Shown here one piece after another: positions 11,210 to 22,956 of a stretch of DNA of 64,000 bases. Location: assembly GCA_018340805.1 (NCBI GenBank), contig JACMZG010001913.1:24890729-24954728 (forward strand), read 5' to 3'. Below the pieces are notes generated by a model that saw nothing but the letters and a program-made list of their open reading frames with translations, was not told where the DNA came from and did not search any database. The stretch is from Microvelia longipes. Taxonomy: Eukaryota; Arthropoda; Insecta; Hemiptera; Veliidae. The first letter of the stretch is position 1. Each line of letters opens with the position of its first letter. Made by a program: the position numbers and the translations under genes.

Positions 11210-11375
11210 AGGAAAAGTATTATGTTCGCCCTTAATATACACAAATGACGTTCCATCGTAGTCTTCCATTTGTGGCATTTTCTTGACGTCTTAAGTGAGT
11301 TTTTATCGTGCTGTCTGTATGTATGCGTTTTTCACGCATAACTTCCGCTTTGTTCACACTAGAGAGTTTAAACAT
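11210..11375 (+). repeat. dispersed repeat family A, diverged copy
   Basis: ATAGGAAAAGTATTATGTTCGCCC, then GAGTTTTTATCGTGCTGTCTGTATG and CACACTAGAGAGTTTAAAC, occur in family order. The copy lies just inside the first dpr intron. Confidence 0.55.
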
Positions 11376-11675
11376 TTATTTATTTTCCATATTTACATTA
11401 AAATTATTTAAGCAACATGAACATGTTATTAACATTAAACATAACGGTTGAATATATAAAGAACTTAGGATTAAATATTTATGAACTATTGACACTGTCA
11501 ATCAAAAACTGGTGACCATTCTGCTGCTGTGATAAATTACAGGAATCTTTCCACTTTTAAGGCAGAGATCCCTGTGTCGTGGAATGATTGTCTGTGTACT
11601 TATTTTACTTTACAAAACATCTATTCAAACTATGTATACAACTTCGTGTACCATATGATTTAGAACTAGATTAGG

Positions 11676-12181
11676 TTATATGTTCATTTTAGCATCTTTA
11701 TCTTGTTTATTAATAAGAATCAATTTTATTTTTTTAGTAAAGACTGTTTTTGAAAGATTAAAATTTAGGCATTTAGGTAAATTATTGTATAGTTTTGTAC
11801 CGATGAATTTCCATTGCCTTTGTCCTATGGTGGTTTTCATAAATGGCTCAATCAACGTATCTTTATGAGCTGATCTTGTTTTACCTATAACTCAAGGCAT
11901 TTCTAGATTATGTTTGTAGAGTTGATTATGAGAAACTATTTGATACATATAATCTATTTTCAAAATATTTAGTTCCTTTAATAGAGGGCCTGATCTTTCC
12001 TCTCTATCTTTAAATTTCATAACTCTTATCGGGGCTTTCTGTAATATTAGTATTAGTTGTCTAACTATGGATGGAGCCGCACCCCAACCAATTAATCCGT
12101 ATCTTAAAATTGAATCCGCTATAGCATAGTACCAAGTGCGCCTCTGATCCACAGTAAGAAAACCTCTAGCTCTAGTCAAAC
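11676..12181 (-). pseudogene. LINE reverse transcriptase C-terminal fragment (R1/Jockey-like)
   Basis: On the - strand the frame reads GLTRARGFLTVDQRRTWYYAIADSILRYGLIGWG, then LQKAPIRVMKF, the thumb and connection region of a non-LTR retrotransposon reverse transcriptase. One in-frame TGA stop follows LEMP (complement at 11892-11894). Coding sense then resumes with TRSAHKDTLIEP, GQRQWKFIGTKLYNNLPK and ends at TAA (complement 11676-11678). The YNNLP motif is typical of LINE C termini. The piece starts exactly where the 3' tail of the larger LINE ends, so its own 5' part is missing or displaced. It is dead. Confidence 0.8.
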
Positions 12182-12281
12182 CTACAGAATACAGAATACA
12201 GAATACAGAATATATTTATTATTAACAACCCAAAAATGGGTACAATAATCGTCAAAAAAATAAATAAAAATTTACAAAAAT

Positions 12282-13842
12282 TTAAAAATTTTTAAAGCTT
12301 AGAAAATCTTGGTAGGAATAAAAAGCATGTGTTTTTAATACAGTTTCCAGTTTACCTTTAAAAGATTTTAGTTCTAGGTCTTGAATAAATTTTGGTAAAT
12401 GATTGAAAAATTTGATGCACCAATAGTTTGTACTATTTTGAGTACGGTGAAGCCTGCAGTATTTAATTTCTAAGTTGTGATTATGACGGGTATTATAGTT
12501 GTGATTATTATGAACATTATTGTACAAATGGATATTTTTTTTAACATATAACAGACATTGTAAGATATAAATAGACGGTACAGTTAATATTTTATTCTTT
12601 TTGAAATACTCCTTGCAATCCTCTCTGTATTTAAGATGAAAAACAATTCTGATAGCTCTTCTTTGAATGGCGAAGACAGTTTCGGTATGTGCTAAGTGAC
12701 CCCAATGGAGTATAGCATAACTTAATCTGCTATGAATGACCGCATAATAAACATCAATCATATGTTTTGTTGATAGTTGTGAAGATATTGAAAATAATAG
12801 AAAAGCTTGACTAGATAATTTCTTGGCTAAGGCTGTGCAGTGCTCTTTCCAAGTTAATTTAGGATCTAGCAGGACTCCTAAGAATTTGTTGAAAGGGGGA
12901 TTTTTAAAATCCTCGATATCACTACGTAATGAGAATACCATAGAAACAGTTTTGTTTATATTTAAGGCGAGTTTATTTGTAAATATCCAGGCTTTTAACT
13001 CTTCTAGCATCAATTCGAGGGCTGGCTTTATTAGTGCAGGATCCTTGACCTTTATGCTGGCATTTGCATCATCTACAAAAAGCTTTATAATTTTGTTTTG
13101 GCTCATAATAGGCATATCATTTATAAAAATTATAAAATACAGCGTTCCTAGTACCGAACCTTGTACTATGCCTTCGTTTATCTCTTCCCAGTCAGACAAT
13201 ACACCATCAACCAGAGTAGCTTGGAATCTTTCTTCAAGATAAGAAATAAGGAGTGCAATAGCATATGCCGACAGATTGTAGTTCTTTAGTTTCTGAATCA
13301 GAATTTGTTTAATTACACAATCGAAAGCTTTTGTCAAGTCAATAAAAGTTGTGGCTAGGTATTCACCTTCTTCAAAGGAATTGAGTATTTCTTGTACGAG
13401 TGATCCGATTGCATCAACTGGACTTAAGCCTTTCCTAAAGCCGAACTGGCAGTTGACAAAAAGATTGTTTGATTCAAAATAATTGTATAGTTGTTCTTTA
13501 AGAGCTGCTTCAAATATTTTTGAGAATATAGGCAGTAATGATATTGGTCTGAAGTTGTTTGGGTCATAGGCAGAGCCCCTTTGTGTAGTGGAACAACTAC
13601 AGCCAATTTTAAGCAAGCAGGAAAAAATTTAGAATAATTGATTCATTTATTAAGGCAACTAAAGGATTTACTATGTCTGGACCAATTTTTTTAACTATGT
13701 AGGATGAAATCCCATACACATCTCTACTATGGCTACTCTTCATTTTGTTTATATAATGATTAATTTCCTTGCTGCTGCATGTTTTGAAGTTAAAACCAAC
13801 TGTATTCGATTTTGGAAAGTTAGTAGGATCACTGTTTGGCAT
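12282..13842 (-). pseudogene. CR1-like LINE reverse transcriptase (frameshifted)
   Basis: The main frame (12282-13616) contains DPNNFRPISLLPIFSKIFE (RT1-2), CQFGFRKGLSPVDAI (RT2a-3), TTFIDLTKAFDCV (RT3, with catalytic D), GIVQGSVLGTLYF (RT4) and KLFVDDANASIKV (RT5). The thumb follows (YYAVIHSRLSYAILHWG), then a C-terminal YNTR...NHLPKFI segment. The upstream piece at 13609-13842 (SSHSRDVYGISSYIVKKIG) belongs to the same protein in another frame. A third frame carries ACLKLAVVVPLHKG between them. RT4 has VQG instead of the usual PQG, and RT5 has FVDD instead of FADD, so activity would be doubtful even with the frame intact. Confidence 0.88.
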
Positions 13843-13871
13843 ATCTGGTATAGTTTGATGAATATTTTTAG

Positions 13872-15014
13872 CTATATAACAAAGTAAGAATTAAGGGTAT
13901 TTGCAGAAAGACATTTGACAGAACCTGATGAATTATTTGTTTTATATTTGTTAATTAAGGACCATGCAGCTTTTGATTTGTTATCTGAGTTCGCTATGAT
14001 GTTGTCATTATAAGTTCTTTTAGCAATCCTAATTTCTTTTTTATATTTAGATCTTAACATTTTTGTTTTATCAGGGTCGGTTTCGTTGTCCAACTGTGTT
14101 TTGATAATGCGCAATTCCTCTGTATACCATTTCCCTTTGCTACTAAGATTTCTTTTCGTGTTATGCTTTATCATCTTCTTTTTTAGTGGTAGGTTGTTGT
14201 CCATAGCATTAGTGAAGATACTAATAAACTTCGACCATTTGTACTCAAGATCTGAGTTCTTGTCATAAATAAAATCCCAATCAGTGTTAATTAATGATCG
14301 GCTTAAGCCTTTAATACCTTCTTCGTTAATCTGTCTAAAAGTAATTTCTTTACTTCCTGATGTATTTTGGACTTTTAAATTAAGTATTTGAGCATAGTGA
14401 TCGGAGAAGTGTGTATTCATAACGCTGCTATTATATTCAGTTTCAAAGTTTATGCATATGTTGTCAATATTTCTATTTAAACGTGTAGATTCAGTTATTG
14501 TATAGCTAAAACTATATCCTGTAAGAAAATTTTCTAATTCTTTAAAGTTTTTATCTTGTGACATAAAATTGATGTTAAAATCACCAGCTATGATGACCTT
14601 GTCATAGTTTTTCTTAGTTAAAATTGTTAAGCATTTATCAAGGGTTTCAAAAGCAATGCTTAGATCAGCATTTGGTCTGCGATAGAAACCTATTATCACA
14701 GTTCTGGTGCTTTTCAACCAGATACCTGTCAGTTCGCTATGTTCTTCAACTGAGTAATCATTAATGAATGGTAGGCATTCATATTCCCAGTTTGTGTCAA
14801 TGTAAATAGATACACCTCCGTGGCTTTTTATTTTCCTGCAATATGCATTAGCTAATTTATATCCTTCCAAGTGCCAAAGTTTAATTTCTTCACACTTCAT
14901 CCAGTGCTCGGTTAAAATTATAACCTGAATTGTGTAATTCAGATTACTTACGAGAGAGCTTAGTTCTAAATTTTGTTTCTAGCTGATTGAATGTTGAGAT
15001 GTAGTAAATTAAGC
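13872..15014 (-). pseudogene. CR1-like LINE AP endonuclease domain (frameshifted)
   Basis: The frame at 13872-14900 carries the apurinic-like endonuclease motifs GGVSIYID, IIGFYRRPNA, KVIIAGDFNIN (catalytic D and N), NRNIDNICINF and SDHYAQIL (catalytic D and H). A lysine-rich linker to the reverse transcriptase follows. Upstream, ILTEHW is in frame, but the N-terminal strand LLHLNIQSARNK (catalytic N and Q, about 14975-15014) is in a different frame and is followed by stops. The domain nicks target DNA in target-primed reverse transcription. It is inactive here through the frameshift. Confidence 0.87.
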
Positions 15015-15069
15015 CACTCTTTCTTATCATATTGTGATTTCCTATTACCTACTATAGTAATTTTATTGT

Positions 15070-16080
15070 TTATTTCGGGAATTTCACAGGCCTCCCTCTG
15101 CGAAAAAGGTAATTTTTAACTATAAGTCCCTTGGGCCAAAACGTTTTGTCCATCAGTTTATCGTAAATAGATGAGTCTATCTTAATTTTGAAAGCGGAAT
15201 AATCTCCAGATTTGACTTCTAGTTTTTCGATATCTTTGATGTGATCATTTTGCACTCTAGACGTAAGAAATTTATTCAAGTTGTCTTCTGTAGTAGAATT
15301 ATGAAATCTTGAGACGAAAATTGATCGGGTGGGATTGGCTATTGCAAAGTATTCTGATTGATCTTCACCTGTTGCTAAGTTATCAGCAAAACTGTTTGAA
15401 TTTTTGCTTGGATGTTTTCTAAACTTATTTATTGTTTTTCTTTCGTTATCTCTCTTGTTTTGTTCAAAGTTGTTTACATCGTCTAATTTAATGGTGTCGT
15501 CATCTTTCTGTTCTTCTTTATCTTCCTTTTCTGGAATATTTGTGTTTGAGCTTTGCTGTGATTTTACTTCTTGATTAAACAATTCCGAGAAAGTTTGTAC
15601 GGGTTTTATCTTGCTATTTTCTAAGTTTTTTAAGATTAAGTCGAATTTATTTGAAACATTTACATTATTTACACAAATTTTATCTAATATAACTACCGAT
15701 TTTGCTTGGTTCTGTGATATTTTGTGAAGTTCGGTTGTTATTGACGAGCTTGTAGTAGTCATACTCGTGAGTTCTGTTTTTATGGATCCGATGTCTTCTT
15801 TAATTACCTCTAAAATATCCTTTGTTTCTCTAAGTGGATTTTTACAACCATCACATAGGTATACCAGGATACGTTTGGTTTTTAAGTTGAGACAACTCAT
15901 TTCCGTAGCTGTTAAGCCGGTGCATTTCACATACGTTTTTCGTGAACAAAAATCACAGTCCACCGTTGGTTCCGATTCGGAATCAGGGCATTTCGGTATG
16001 CATTTATTGCAAGATTCAATAGGTTTTTGATTGCTTAAAGTCATTATTAAAGTTAATAAAAAATAAATAAGTTTCGGCAC
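15070..16080 (-). pseudogene. LINE ORF1 protein with PHD-like zinc finger
   Basis: This is an intact 336-residue open frame. Residues about 24-80 hold CNKC, CDFCSRKTYVKC and LCDGC, a cysteine pattern like a PHD finger but with Y where histidine is usual. A serine/threonine-rich, probably helical middle follows, then a KE/DD-rich charged segment (EKEDKEEQKDDD). The C-terminal domain includes TRSIFVSRFHNSTTEDNLNKFL and SAFKIKIDS, reminiscent of the C-terminal domain of Jockey/CR1 ORF1 RNA-binding proteins. The second methionine (MTLSNQ) is a more plausible start than the hydrophobic first one. It is uninterrupted while ORF2 is broken, and is labelled pseudogene because the element as a whole is defective. 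Confidence 0.8.
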
Positions 16081-16090
16081 AAAGAGTATA

Positions 16091-16750
16091 CGTATTATCT
16101 CGTATTATCCTATTAATACGTATACGTATTATCCTAAAGTTTAGTTGTGCTGTCCGAAAAATAACTAGACCACAATTAAGTGATAAATTAATAAATCAAT
16201 AAATTGATAAATAAATAAATTTATTTATTCAATTGATAAATAAATTTATGCAATATTATTGCAAGTTTACGAAGTACGATATTTATAATGTTCCAAAATT
16301 GTTACCATATCGATAATAGAAATGAGACAGGAAAGCGTACATCAAGAAGACGCAAGAAACTTAAGTTCCTGTAATGCTTTAAGTCAAGACAACGATGTTA
16401 TATTGTCTAAAAGATGTAAAAATTGTTCTAATCCTGGAAAAACATCAGAAACTTTACATAATTACATTATGTAATACTGTTTTCATTATTACAATAATAT
16501 TGAAGGTAATACAGCATGCATGTTTTATTTTTATCTGGACCTTTATATCTTGAAAGCTTAGCCATTAATAAATGCATCGCGAAACCATTTTAAATTTTAA
16601 TGTGAAACCTTTATGTCTTGGAAATTTACCCAATAAGTCTTCATGAAGCCATTTTACATTTTATACTAATGTAGCTGAAAAGGGTAAAAATAACATCACC
16701 AAAGATATGAAATATTATTGTAGTTTCATTCTACGGAGATAATCTTTTTT
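16091..16750. other. AT-rich DNA with one small open frame
   Basis: Bases 16090-16135 contain overlapping copies of TACGTATTATC and TATTAATACGTATACG. At 16322-16474 a + strand open frame of 50 residues contains SKRCKNCSNPGKTSE, with one CxxC pair; I do not recognise it. The rest is featureless. Confidence 0.4.
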
Positions 16751-16751
16751 A

Positions 16752-16930
16752 CCTATTACTGTAGGTGTACAGGAAAAGTATAGCGTTTACCCTTAAAATT
16801 TCATAAGAAATATCTATTTAGGGCGTATTTAAGACGCCCATAGTGGTTTTAATCGTTTTGTGGCTATGTCAGTGTGTGTGTTTGTCTGTGTTCATGTATT
16901 ACTCTCTTTGTGTAAAAAACATGAATCAAC
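16752..16930 (+). repeat. dispersed repeat family A, diverged copy
   Basis: TTACTGTAGGTGTACAGGAAAAG opens the copy, followed by TTTTAATCGTTTTGTGGCTATG and GTGTGTGTTTGTCTG. The order matches other family A members. Confidence 0.55.
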
Positions 16931-17416
16931 ATGTAGATCTACTTGTGCTGAGCAAAACACCTAATATGTAGGACATTATTAACCTTTTTTACTTGGTCAG
17001 CAATATTTTAAAATTCGTTTTTATAGAAAGGTTAGCTCATGGAAACAAAATTCGGCACAAATCTATCCTATTGGGTAGCGCGCAGATCCATCAATTATTG
17101 TTATCTAAGAGTGATACGTTACATTGACATTACATTTCCGTCAACATGCTTTGAAAATAGGTCTTTACATTGTTGTAGTAGAATTTTTCTCTGTTTCGAC
17201 ATAGTACCGAAAAGAAGAGGAATTCTTTACTATATAATTTTTTTTTCAATACTTGTACCGAAAGTAATGAAAATTATTCTACGATAATCCTTATAAGTGA
17301 GTTTGTTAGTTCTAATAAGTACGTGTTGCCATTTTAAGTTCTTGTGGTTGATCGGACTTGCTTACTTAATTAACTTTTTGGTTTTTATAAAAGTAGATAA
17401 CTAGTAAAAAAAAAAT

Positions 17417-17828
17417 TCTGGCGTGATGATCCGCATGTCGGGCGAATTTCCTTAGGGATGCTTGTTTCCGTGGCTAACAATCCATTTCTTACTTAATTAA
17501 CAGTTACTTAATTATCAAGTACTGCTCGTAACTCTTTTTTTTCTATATTTTCCAAAGGGAATGTGCTAAAAACCTTTAAAGATGTGGTGCGAATAATAGT
17601 GTGCAATTTTAATTTTTAGAGACACTGTATAGTATAACTAACACGATAATTCTTCGCATTTCCTTTGAAAAATACACAAAAAAGAGTTACGAGCAGTCCA
17701 TAATAATTGAGTAACTGCTCTAGTTATGAAGCATAAATCGGACTCTTAAGCAAGAAATGGATTCTTTAGCACGGAAACACGCAATCCAATGGAAACTTGC
17801 GCTGCATGCGGACTACCACGCAAGAAAA
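17417..17828. mobile_element. foldback element with ~150-base arms
   Basis: The left arm (17417-17570) and right arm (17650-17828) are inverted. Both carry TTCTKGCGTG, GATKCGTGTTTCCGTG-like sequence, AATCCATTTCTTRCTTAA and ACTGCTCGTAACTCTTTTTT. Flanking sequence does not show an obvious target duplication. No transposase is present. The - strand open frame at 17766-18020 overlaps it and is rejected. Confidence 0.75.
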
Positions 17829-18240
17829 TTTAACATCTAACATTCGCAGATAAAGAATGGTACTTAAAAGGCGAGTAAAACGTCTTCCCACTGCTCGAGT
17901 GGTGTTACAAACATTTCTTCGCATAGGCTGCATATCCTCACTCGCATGCAAAATTACGTTTTCCTTACTAGTTATATAAAGTACTATTTCGAGATTATAG
18001 ACTATAAGAGTCTGTTCCATCTGCAGGTCCTTTACGATGAGTATTATAGCTAATACTACTTAAAACAGATCAGTTAAATAAAAACGGTAGAAAGCTTGTA
18101 TTTTGCAACTAACAACCAAGATTACATTAATAATTATTTAATTTTATAAAAACGTAAACAAACATTTATCAAAGTCAGAAAAACCAGGTTTCTTCGAACA
18201 AATGCGTTTCACTGTCTATGATGTCAAGTTATCTATGATA

Positions 18241-18945
18241 ATACGATTTAATAATAAATAAATAAAATAAATAAATAAAAATCTTTATTTCCATAAATAC
18301 TAATACAAGTACAATGGCAAATCGTCAAATATGCAAAACTTAGAAGTAATATAAATTACTCAAACATAATTTTATTAGAGAAGTACTCGCTAATACTATA
18401 AAAAGGCTGCTCTGTCAAGGCTTTTTTTACGGCTTGTTTGAAATGATCTATTGACATCCCTTGAATTTTTACATCTAAATGATTAACAAGTATAACCCCC
18501 AATACACTATGACCCACTTCCGACTTCTTAAGTCTATGAGTTGGTATTGTAAGTAAATTTTTATTCTTTGTATTATATCTATGATAATCACTATTAGTTT
18601 TAAATTTATTTAAGTTCTTTTTAATAAAGTGCACAGAATTATATATAAAAAGATTTATGACAGTCATTATTGCCAGTCTCTTAAAGGAAGTTTGACAGTG
18701 TGAACCAGGGTTGGCTCCTGTTATTCTTCTAATTATCTTTTTTTGATAAATAAGCAATGGATCTAAATTTACGTGTCCCCAGGCAATAATAGCATAATTT
18801 AACCTGCTCTGAACAAGAGATTTGTAGACGTGCACAAGTGTTTCTTCTGGTAACGAGTCTATTAAAATTAAAAAAAAATATAGTCATAATTGTTTTCTTT
18901 AATGAAAAGTTTTGAGATACTCGATTTGATGATCTAGCCAATAGA
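18241..18945 (-). pseudogene. CR1/Jockey-like LINE 3' fragment
   Basis: On the - strand the frame reads IDSLPEETLVHVYKSLVQSRLNYAIIAWG, LIYQKKIIRRITG, then HRYNTKNKNLLTIP and a C-terminal LTEQPFYSISEYF. This is the thumb and C terminus of a LINE reverse transcriptase. A frameshift separates the ORF at 18356-18835 from upstream coding sequence reaching about 18941. The 3' UTR ends in an AAATA/TTTAT-rich tail (18242-18280). All catalytic motifs are missing, as in a 5'-truncated insertion. The sequence differs from the LINE at 12182-16090, so it is a separate family. Confidence 0.82.
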
Positions 18946-20510
18946 GTAGTATCTAGCCGATAGTAGTATTATTGGTGATAATACGTACCTACATTCAACT
19001 GTATCGTTTATTTTTTACTTCATCGTCTGTTATAGTAAACTAAAAACTTGTTTTCTTTTTTTATTAAATTAACTAAAGTGTTTTGAAGTTATTTATTTAA
19101 GTGATTGTGTTTAGTCCGTTTAAAATAAAAACCTACTTGATAAAATAATGAACGGAAAACAACAAATTTAAAATATCACGAGTATGTTTTTAAATTATTT
19201 GTTTTACCAGAAAGAGTAACTATTCAAATAATCATTTTTCTTTGTATTAAATTGTTCTTTTCAAAGTTTATTCCATTGCTGTGACAAAAAAAAAATAGTT
19301 TTTATATTTATTCACCGACGGCTTTATTTTAAATGCAATTGGGAAACAAATAGTAAAGGGAAAAGACCGTTAGTAAACAACAACGGGAATAAAATGAACA
19401 TACTGGCACAAGCTTTGTAGATTGCACAGCTAGTTTTGCTTTAAAATCTTTCGTAAATATATATGTCATGTAATATTTTATTAGATTTGTAGATATTGAA
19501 CATTAGGACTACGATTAAATTAATATTTGAATGTGTTTATTTTAAAATTATTATTATTAAGTTGCGCGGACGTATTTTCTTAATATATTAATTAAAAAAA
19601 TTTTACGTTTTTCTTTTAGATACAAAAGACAATTTTTTTTTCATTCATCATATAATGTTTTTTTTTCAAGTTGTTATTTTCATGCAGGACATTTATTATT
19701 CTCGAGTCGGAGTTTCGTATTTTATTTTTGTTTTTGGTTAATCTGTCTCGACTCTAAAGTATAGAATGAGTTATAGGGTAAAATTTATTCATTGCAACGT
19801 GCAGTGTGTAATAGAATCAAAATTATTTCTCTTATGGTATGTTTTATCGTTTTACTGTTTGTTTTTTCTAGTTAAACATTTTCGTGTGTTCGTGATCACA
19901 AATATATCAATAGGTTAAGATTGCAATAACTAGAATTTTATTTTAAAATTATGTTTCCTTTTTATAATGGGAAAAATTTGATTGTGGTTAAAAGTTGTAT
20001 GTATTACTATACAGGAAAATAGAATATTGCTGACTAGCTAAAAATGTAGCCTCCAAGCCGATAGCTAAAGTAGGCTATAGAAATTGTCTGTACAAACAAT
20101 GCCAAGGCAGATAATTTACAATTTGACTAATAAGGCAGGCAACTTTTATGTAAATGCGTCAATAATGATTATTTTTTTACCTTAATGCATACAATATTTT
20201 ATGTAATCACGTTTTTTGGTCCGACCTGCCAAAAATTAGATTAATTTTTTTCCGTTCACCCAATTTAATTTTTTTTTCATATTGCGACAAACACATGCTT
20301 TAACCCGAAATGCATTTTGAGTAAATAAAAAACAATTTGGTGAGGCCTTCATTCAAATATTGTTCCAAACAAATTTAATTGACTTGAGATGTGTTTTGTA
20401 CGGATTTTTTTTGTGATGGAACCCTTATAAAAATTTAGATTTAATGTCATTTTAGTCTTTTCTTTTTAACAAATAACACTTACTAAGAGGCTTACTAATT
20501 TTTAGTATTG
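18946..20510. other. AT-rich intronic DNA
   Basis: No gene, RNA or repeat structure is recognised. Confidence 0.5.
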
Positions 20511-20575
20511 ACCAATGATTCTCAACCCTTAGGTTGCGACCCTAAATTTGGTCGCAGACAATTATCGTTTGATTT
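20511..20575 (+). mobile_element. hAT-like terminal sequence (fragment)
   Basis: CCAATGATTCTCAACCCTTA, then TTGCGACCCTAAATTTGGTCGC, resembles the CAGTGRTTCTCAACC terminal inverted repeat and the following GCGACCC stem of Charlie-like hAT elements. The opposite end was not located, so this is tentative. Confidence 0.4.
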
Positions 20576-20925
20576 CAAGAAAATGTCTGAAAAATATTTT
20601 TTTTTAATCTTAAATGTTGGTGTACTTCTAAAGAAGTGCTACAAAAAAAATTAACTTTATTTCCTTAAGAATCCCTAGCTTGTACTTAACAGTTCTTCAT
20701 TAGATACATACGGCTCTTTATCTTAGTTTCTGTTACACATGTTGTAGGTCTATTTAATTGTTTATATTCTAAGCTATATCCTTGCCTCAACTTGCCTACT
20801 TGCCTCCACGACTGTAGTCGTTTGTAGTACTGTGTCACTGGTCAAGACTACTACTACTTCCAGATTACTGTTTTTGAGTTCTTTTTATTTCCATCATATC
20901 ATCATATTACCAAATTTCCAAAAAT

Positions 20926-20943
20926 AATATATATATATATATA

Positions 20944-20991
<48 letters not shown>

Positions 20992-20997
20992 ATATAA
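20926..20997. repeat. (AT)n microsatellite
   Basis: Almost pure AT dinucleotides, adjoining the SINE-like sequence at 20998-21100. Confidence 0.95.
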
Positions 20998-21100
20998 TTG
21001 CGATTAAAATGCAATCCTCTAGCTGATATTCGAACTCAGGATGAAAGTCCACCCTAAACGCAGGCACGCTCTGACCGACTTAGTCATCCCGAGGACAGGA
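20998..21100 (-). mobile_element. tRNA-derived SINE head, flanked by (AT)n
   Basis: On the - strand GATGACTAAGTCGGTCAGAGCG (21068-21089) resembles the tRNA D arm and Pol III box A. CTGAGTTCGAATATCAG (21024-21040) folds as a T arm with a 7-base TTCGAAT loop, i.e. box B. The spacing is tRNA-like, but the acceptor stem does not pair well. The 3' side runs directly into an (AT)n tract, plausible as the SINE tail. A decayed genuine tRNA is the alternative. Confidence 0.55.
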
Positions 21101-21222
21101 ATAGCACTGGACCAGTATTATAACCTGATCTTCTTGCACTCACAATAGAAATACTACGCTACACAGAGAAGTTTTCGATCAGAAAAACTGGTGAAATCGG
21201 CCTTCGCCATAAAGTAAAAAAA

Positions 21223-21379
<157 letters not shown>

Positions 21380-22520
21380 ATTTACATTTTAAAGAAATCT
21401 AGCAAGAAGGAAAATCAGTATAAAATAACTGCTGCTTCTTCAATTATAGAACTAGCTAAATTTGCAGAATCGTCTTACTGTGGTTTAGCAGACTATTAAT
21501 CTCACCACAATGTAATAGATGAATGTTTGTTGAGCCTAAGTCAACTAAAATGGTTTTAATCTTTAGAAGGGGAGGGAGGAGGTGAAGATTTAGGATAGAC
21601 CCTTTATTTCCCCCGCTCAACTGAGAGTTAACCAGTTACAGGTTGGGTTGTAAAACTAACTTTACCTTTGTATGATCTTTCTAAGAAAAAATCCTCTAAA
21701 ACAATGAGAGTAAACTTTAAAGGGAAGTTTAACTCTGTGATAAATTAACCCTAAATGAAATTGGGTTTAAAACTCTCAATAGGTTCATTTAATAATGTAT
21801 ATTTTTCTTACTGTTTCAATAATTGGGAAGTTTTTTCTTACGTTTTCCTAGTTGAAGCTACTGAGACTAGTATTCTCTCGGCTCTTTCGAGGAGTAGACA
21901 AAATCTTATATCTTAAAAATTTTTCAAAAAATCGTACAGCAGGCCTATATAGGGAGGGGGGGGTGATTTTCTACGCCATAAGATTTTTGCACCATTTGTT
22001 TATAAGATTTACAGGACCATAAAGTTGTGTAAGAAGGCCACAAGTCTTTAGTTTTGGTCATCAAAACTAAGATATGATCCGGGGCTAAACAATATGCTGA
22101 CTCAGCATCATTTTACAATAATTTCAAAAATTTCGAAAAAAAATCCAAATGATACATTTTAGTTCTGGTAATTTTTTACCTACTCTCTTTACGTTCAAAA
22201 TGCGAAAAGATTATGTTTTAAAAAATAGAATGAGTGCAAGTGAGTGAGAGATACTTTAGAGAGAGATGGTACATTATATTCCGATGGGCTGTATCTTAAA
22301 AAAGCGATGCTGGTAAAAAACTTTTATTTGCATTTTTTTGAATTTTTAAAAATAAAGTAGTTGTAAGAATTTTAATTTTGAGTTACTGAAAAGTTAATTT
22401 TACTTTTTCATGTTTCATTTTTTTACTGAGTTGGCATATTGTCCAGAACCGGATTAAATCACCAGACTTGTGGTTTTCTTACTCCACTCTACTCGACCCC
22501 AATCTCTTGAGCTAATTTTG
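21380..22520. other. AT-rich intronic DNA
   Basis: No gene seen. A G run lies at 21952-21963. Confidence 0.45.
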
Positions 22521-22529
22521 TCTTCGAAA

Positions 22530-22920
22530 ATTCTCTAAAAATTGTAAAAAATCGAAAAATAATCTAATTAAGTGGAAATTCTGTACGTGTATTTCTTACG
22601 TTATAAATAAGTACACCAAGTTTCGTTTCAATGCGATAAGTATATTCATGATTTTTGTTGGATCATATAAGTTAAGCAGCAACGTGCGTGGTCAGAGACT
22701 GGGTCGGTGACACCTGGGAATGAAACGGATGTATATATTATCTAAAGGTCATTGTTAAAGAAGACGGGTTGCGGAATAAATATGGTGATTTCTATAATCT
22801 AAGGACGAGCTATGCGAGTCCGCATAGGATAAGCATAAGCATAGTGAATCTGATGTGGTGAGGAAGTTTCCAGGCACTCCGAACCTGATTTGCTGACAAA
22901 TTGAGGTATAAATTTTTTCG
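22530..22920 (+). repeat. 5S-rRNA-derived repeat, copy 2
   Basis: Bases 22661-22720 (GATCATATAAGTTAAGCAGC, then GTGGTCAGAGACTGGGTCGGTGACACCTGGGAA) align with 5S rRNA from about nucleotide 38 to 95, including box A (AGTTAAGCA) and a mutated box C. Upstream TTTCGTTTCAATGCGATAAG and downstream CTAAGGACGAGCTATGCGAG match the copy at 57770-58030. Confidence 0.8.
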
Positions 22921-22956
22921 CAGGAGAAAAGTCTCTATGTATGTATTTTGGGGTGC

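Larger units (their letters stand above)
12182..16090 (-). mobile_element. CR1-like non-LTR retrotransposon, decayed
   Basis: Read on the - strand the order is ORF1 with a PHD-like finger, AP endonuclease, reverse transcriptase, a short 3' UTR and a tandem ATTCTGT tail (complement 12183-12212). This layout and a microsatellite 3' tail are typical of the CR1/L2 side of the Jockey superfamily. At least three frameshifts break ORF2 (near 14980, 13860 and 13575-13615). Nearly the full coding length is kept, so the insertion is fairly old but not 5'-truncated. It lies in the first dpr intron, antisense to the gene. The exact clade is uncertain. Confidence 0.88.

Noticed and set aside
12823..13242. 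139-residue plus-strand open frame
   Set aside because: It is the shadow of the LINE reverse transcriptase on the opposite strand.
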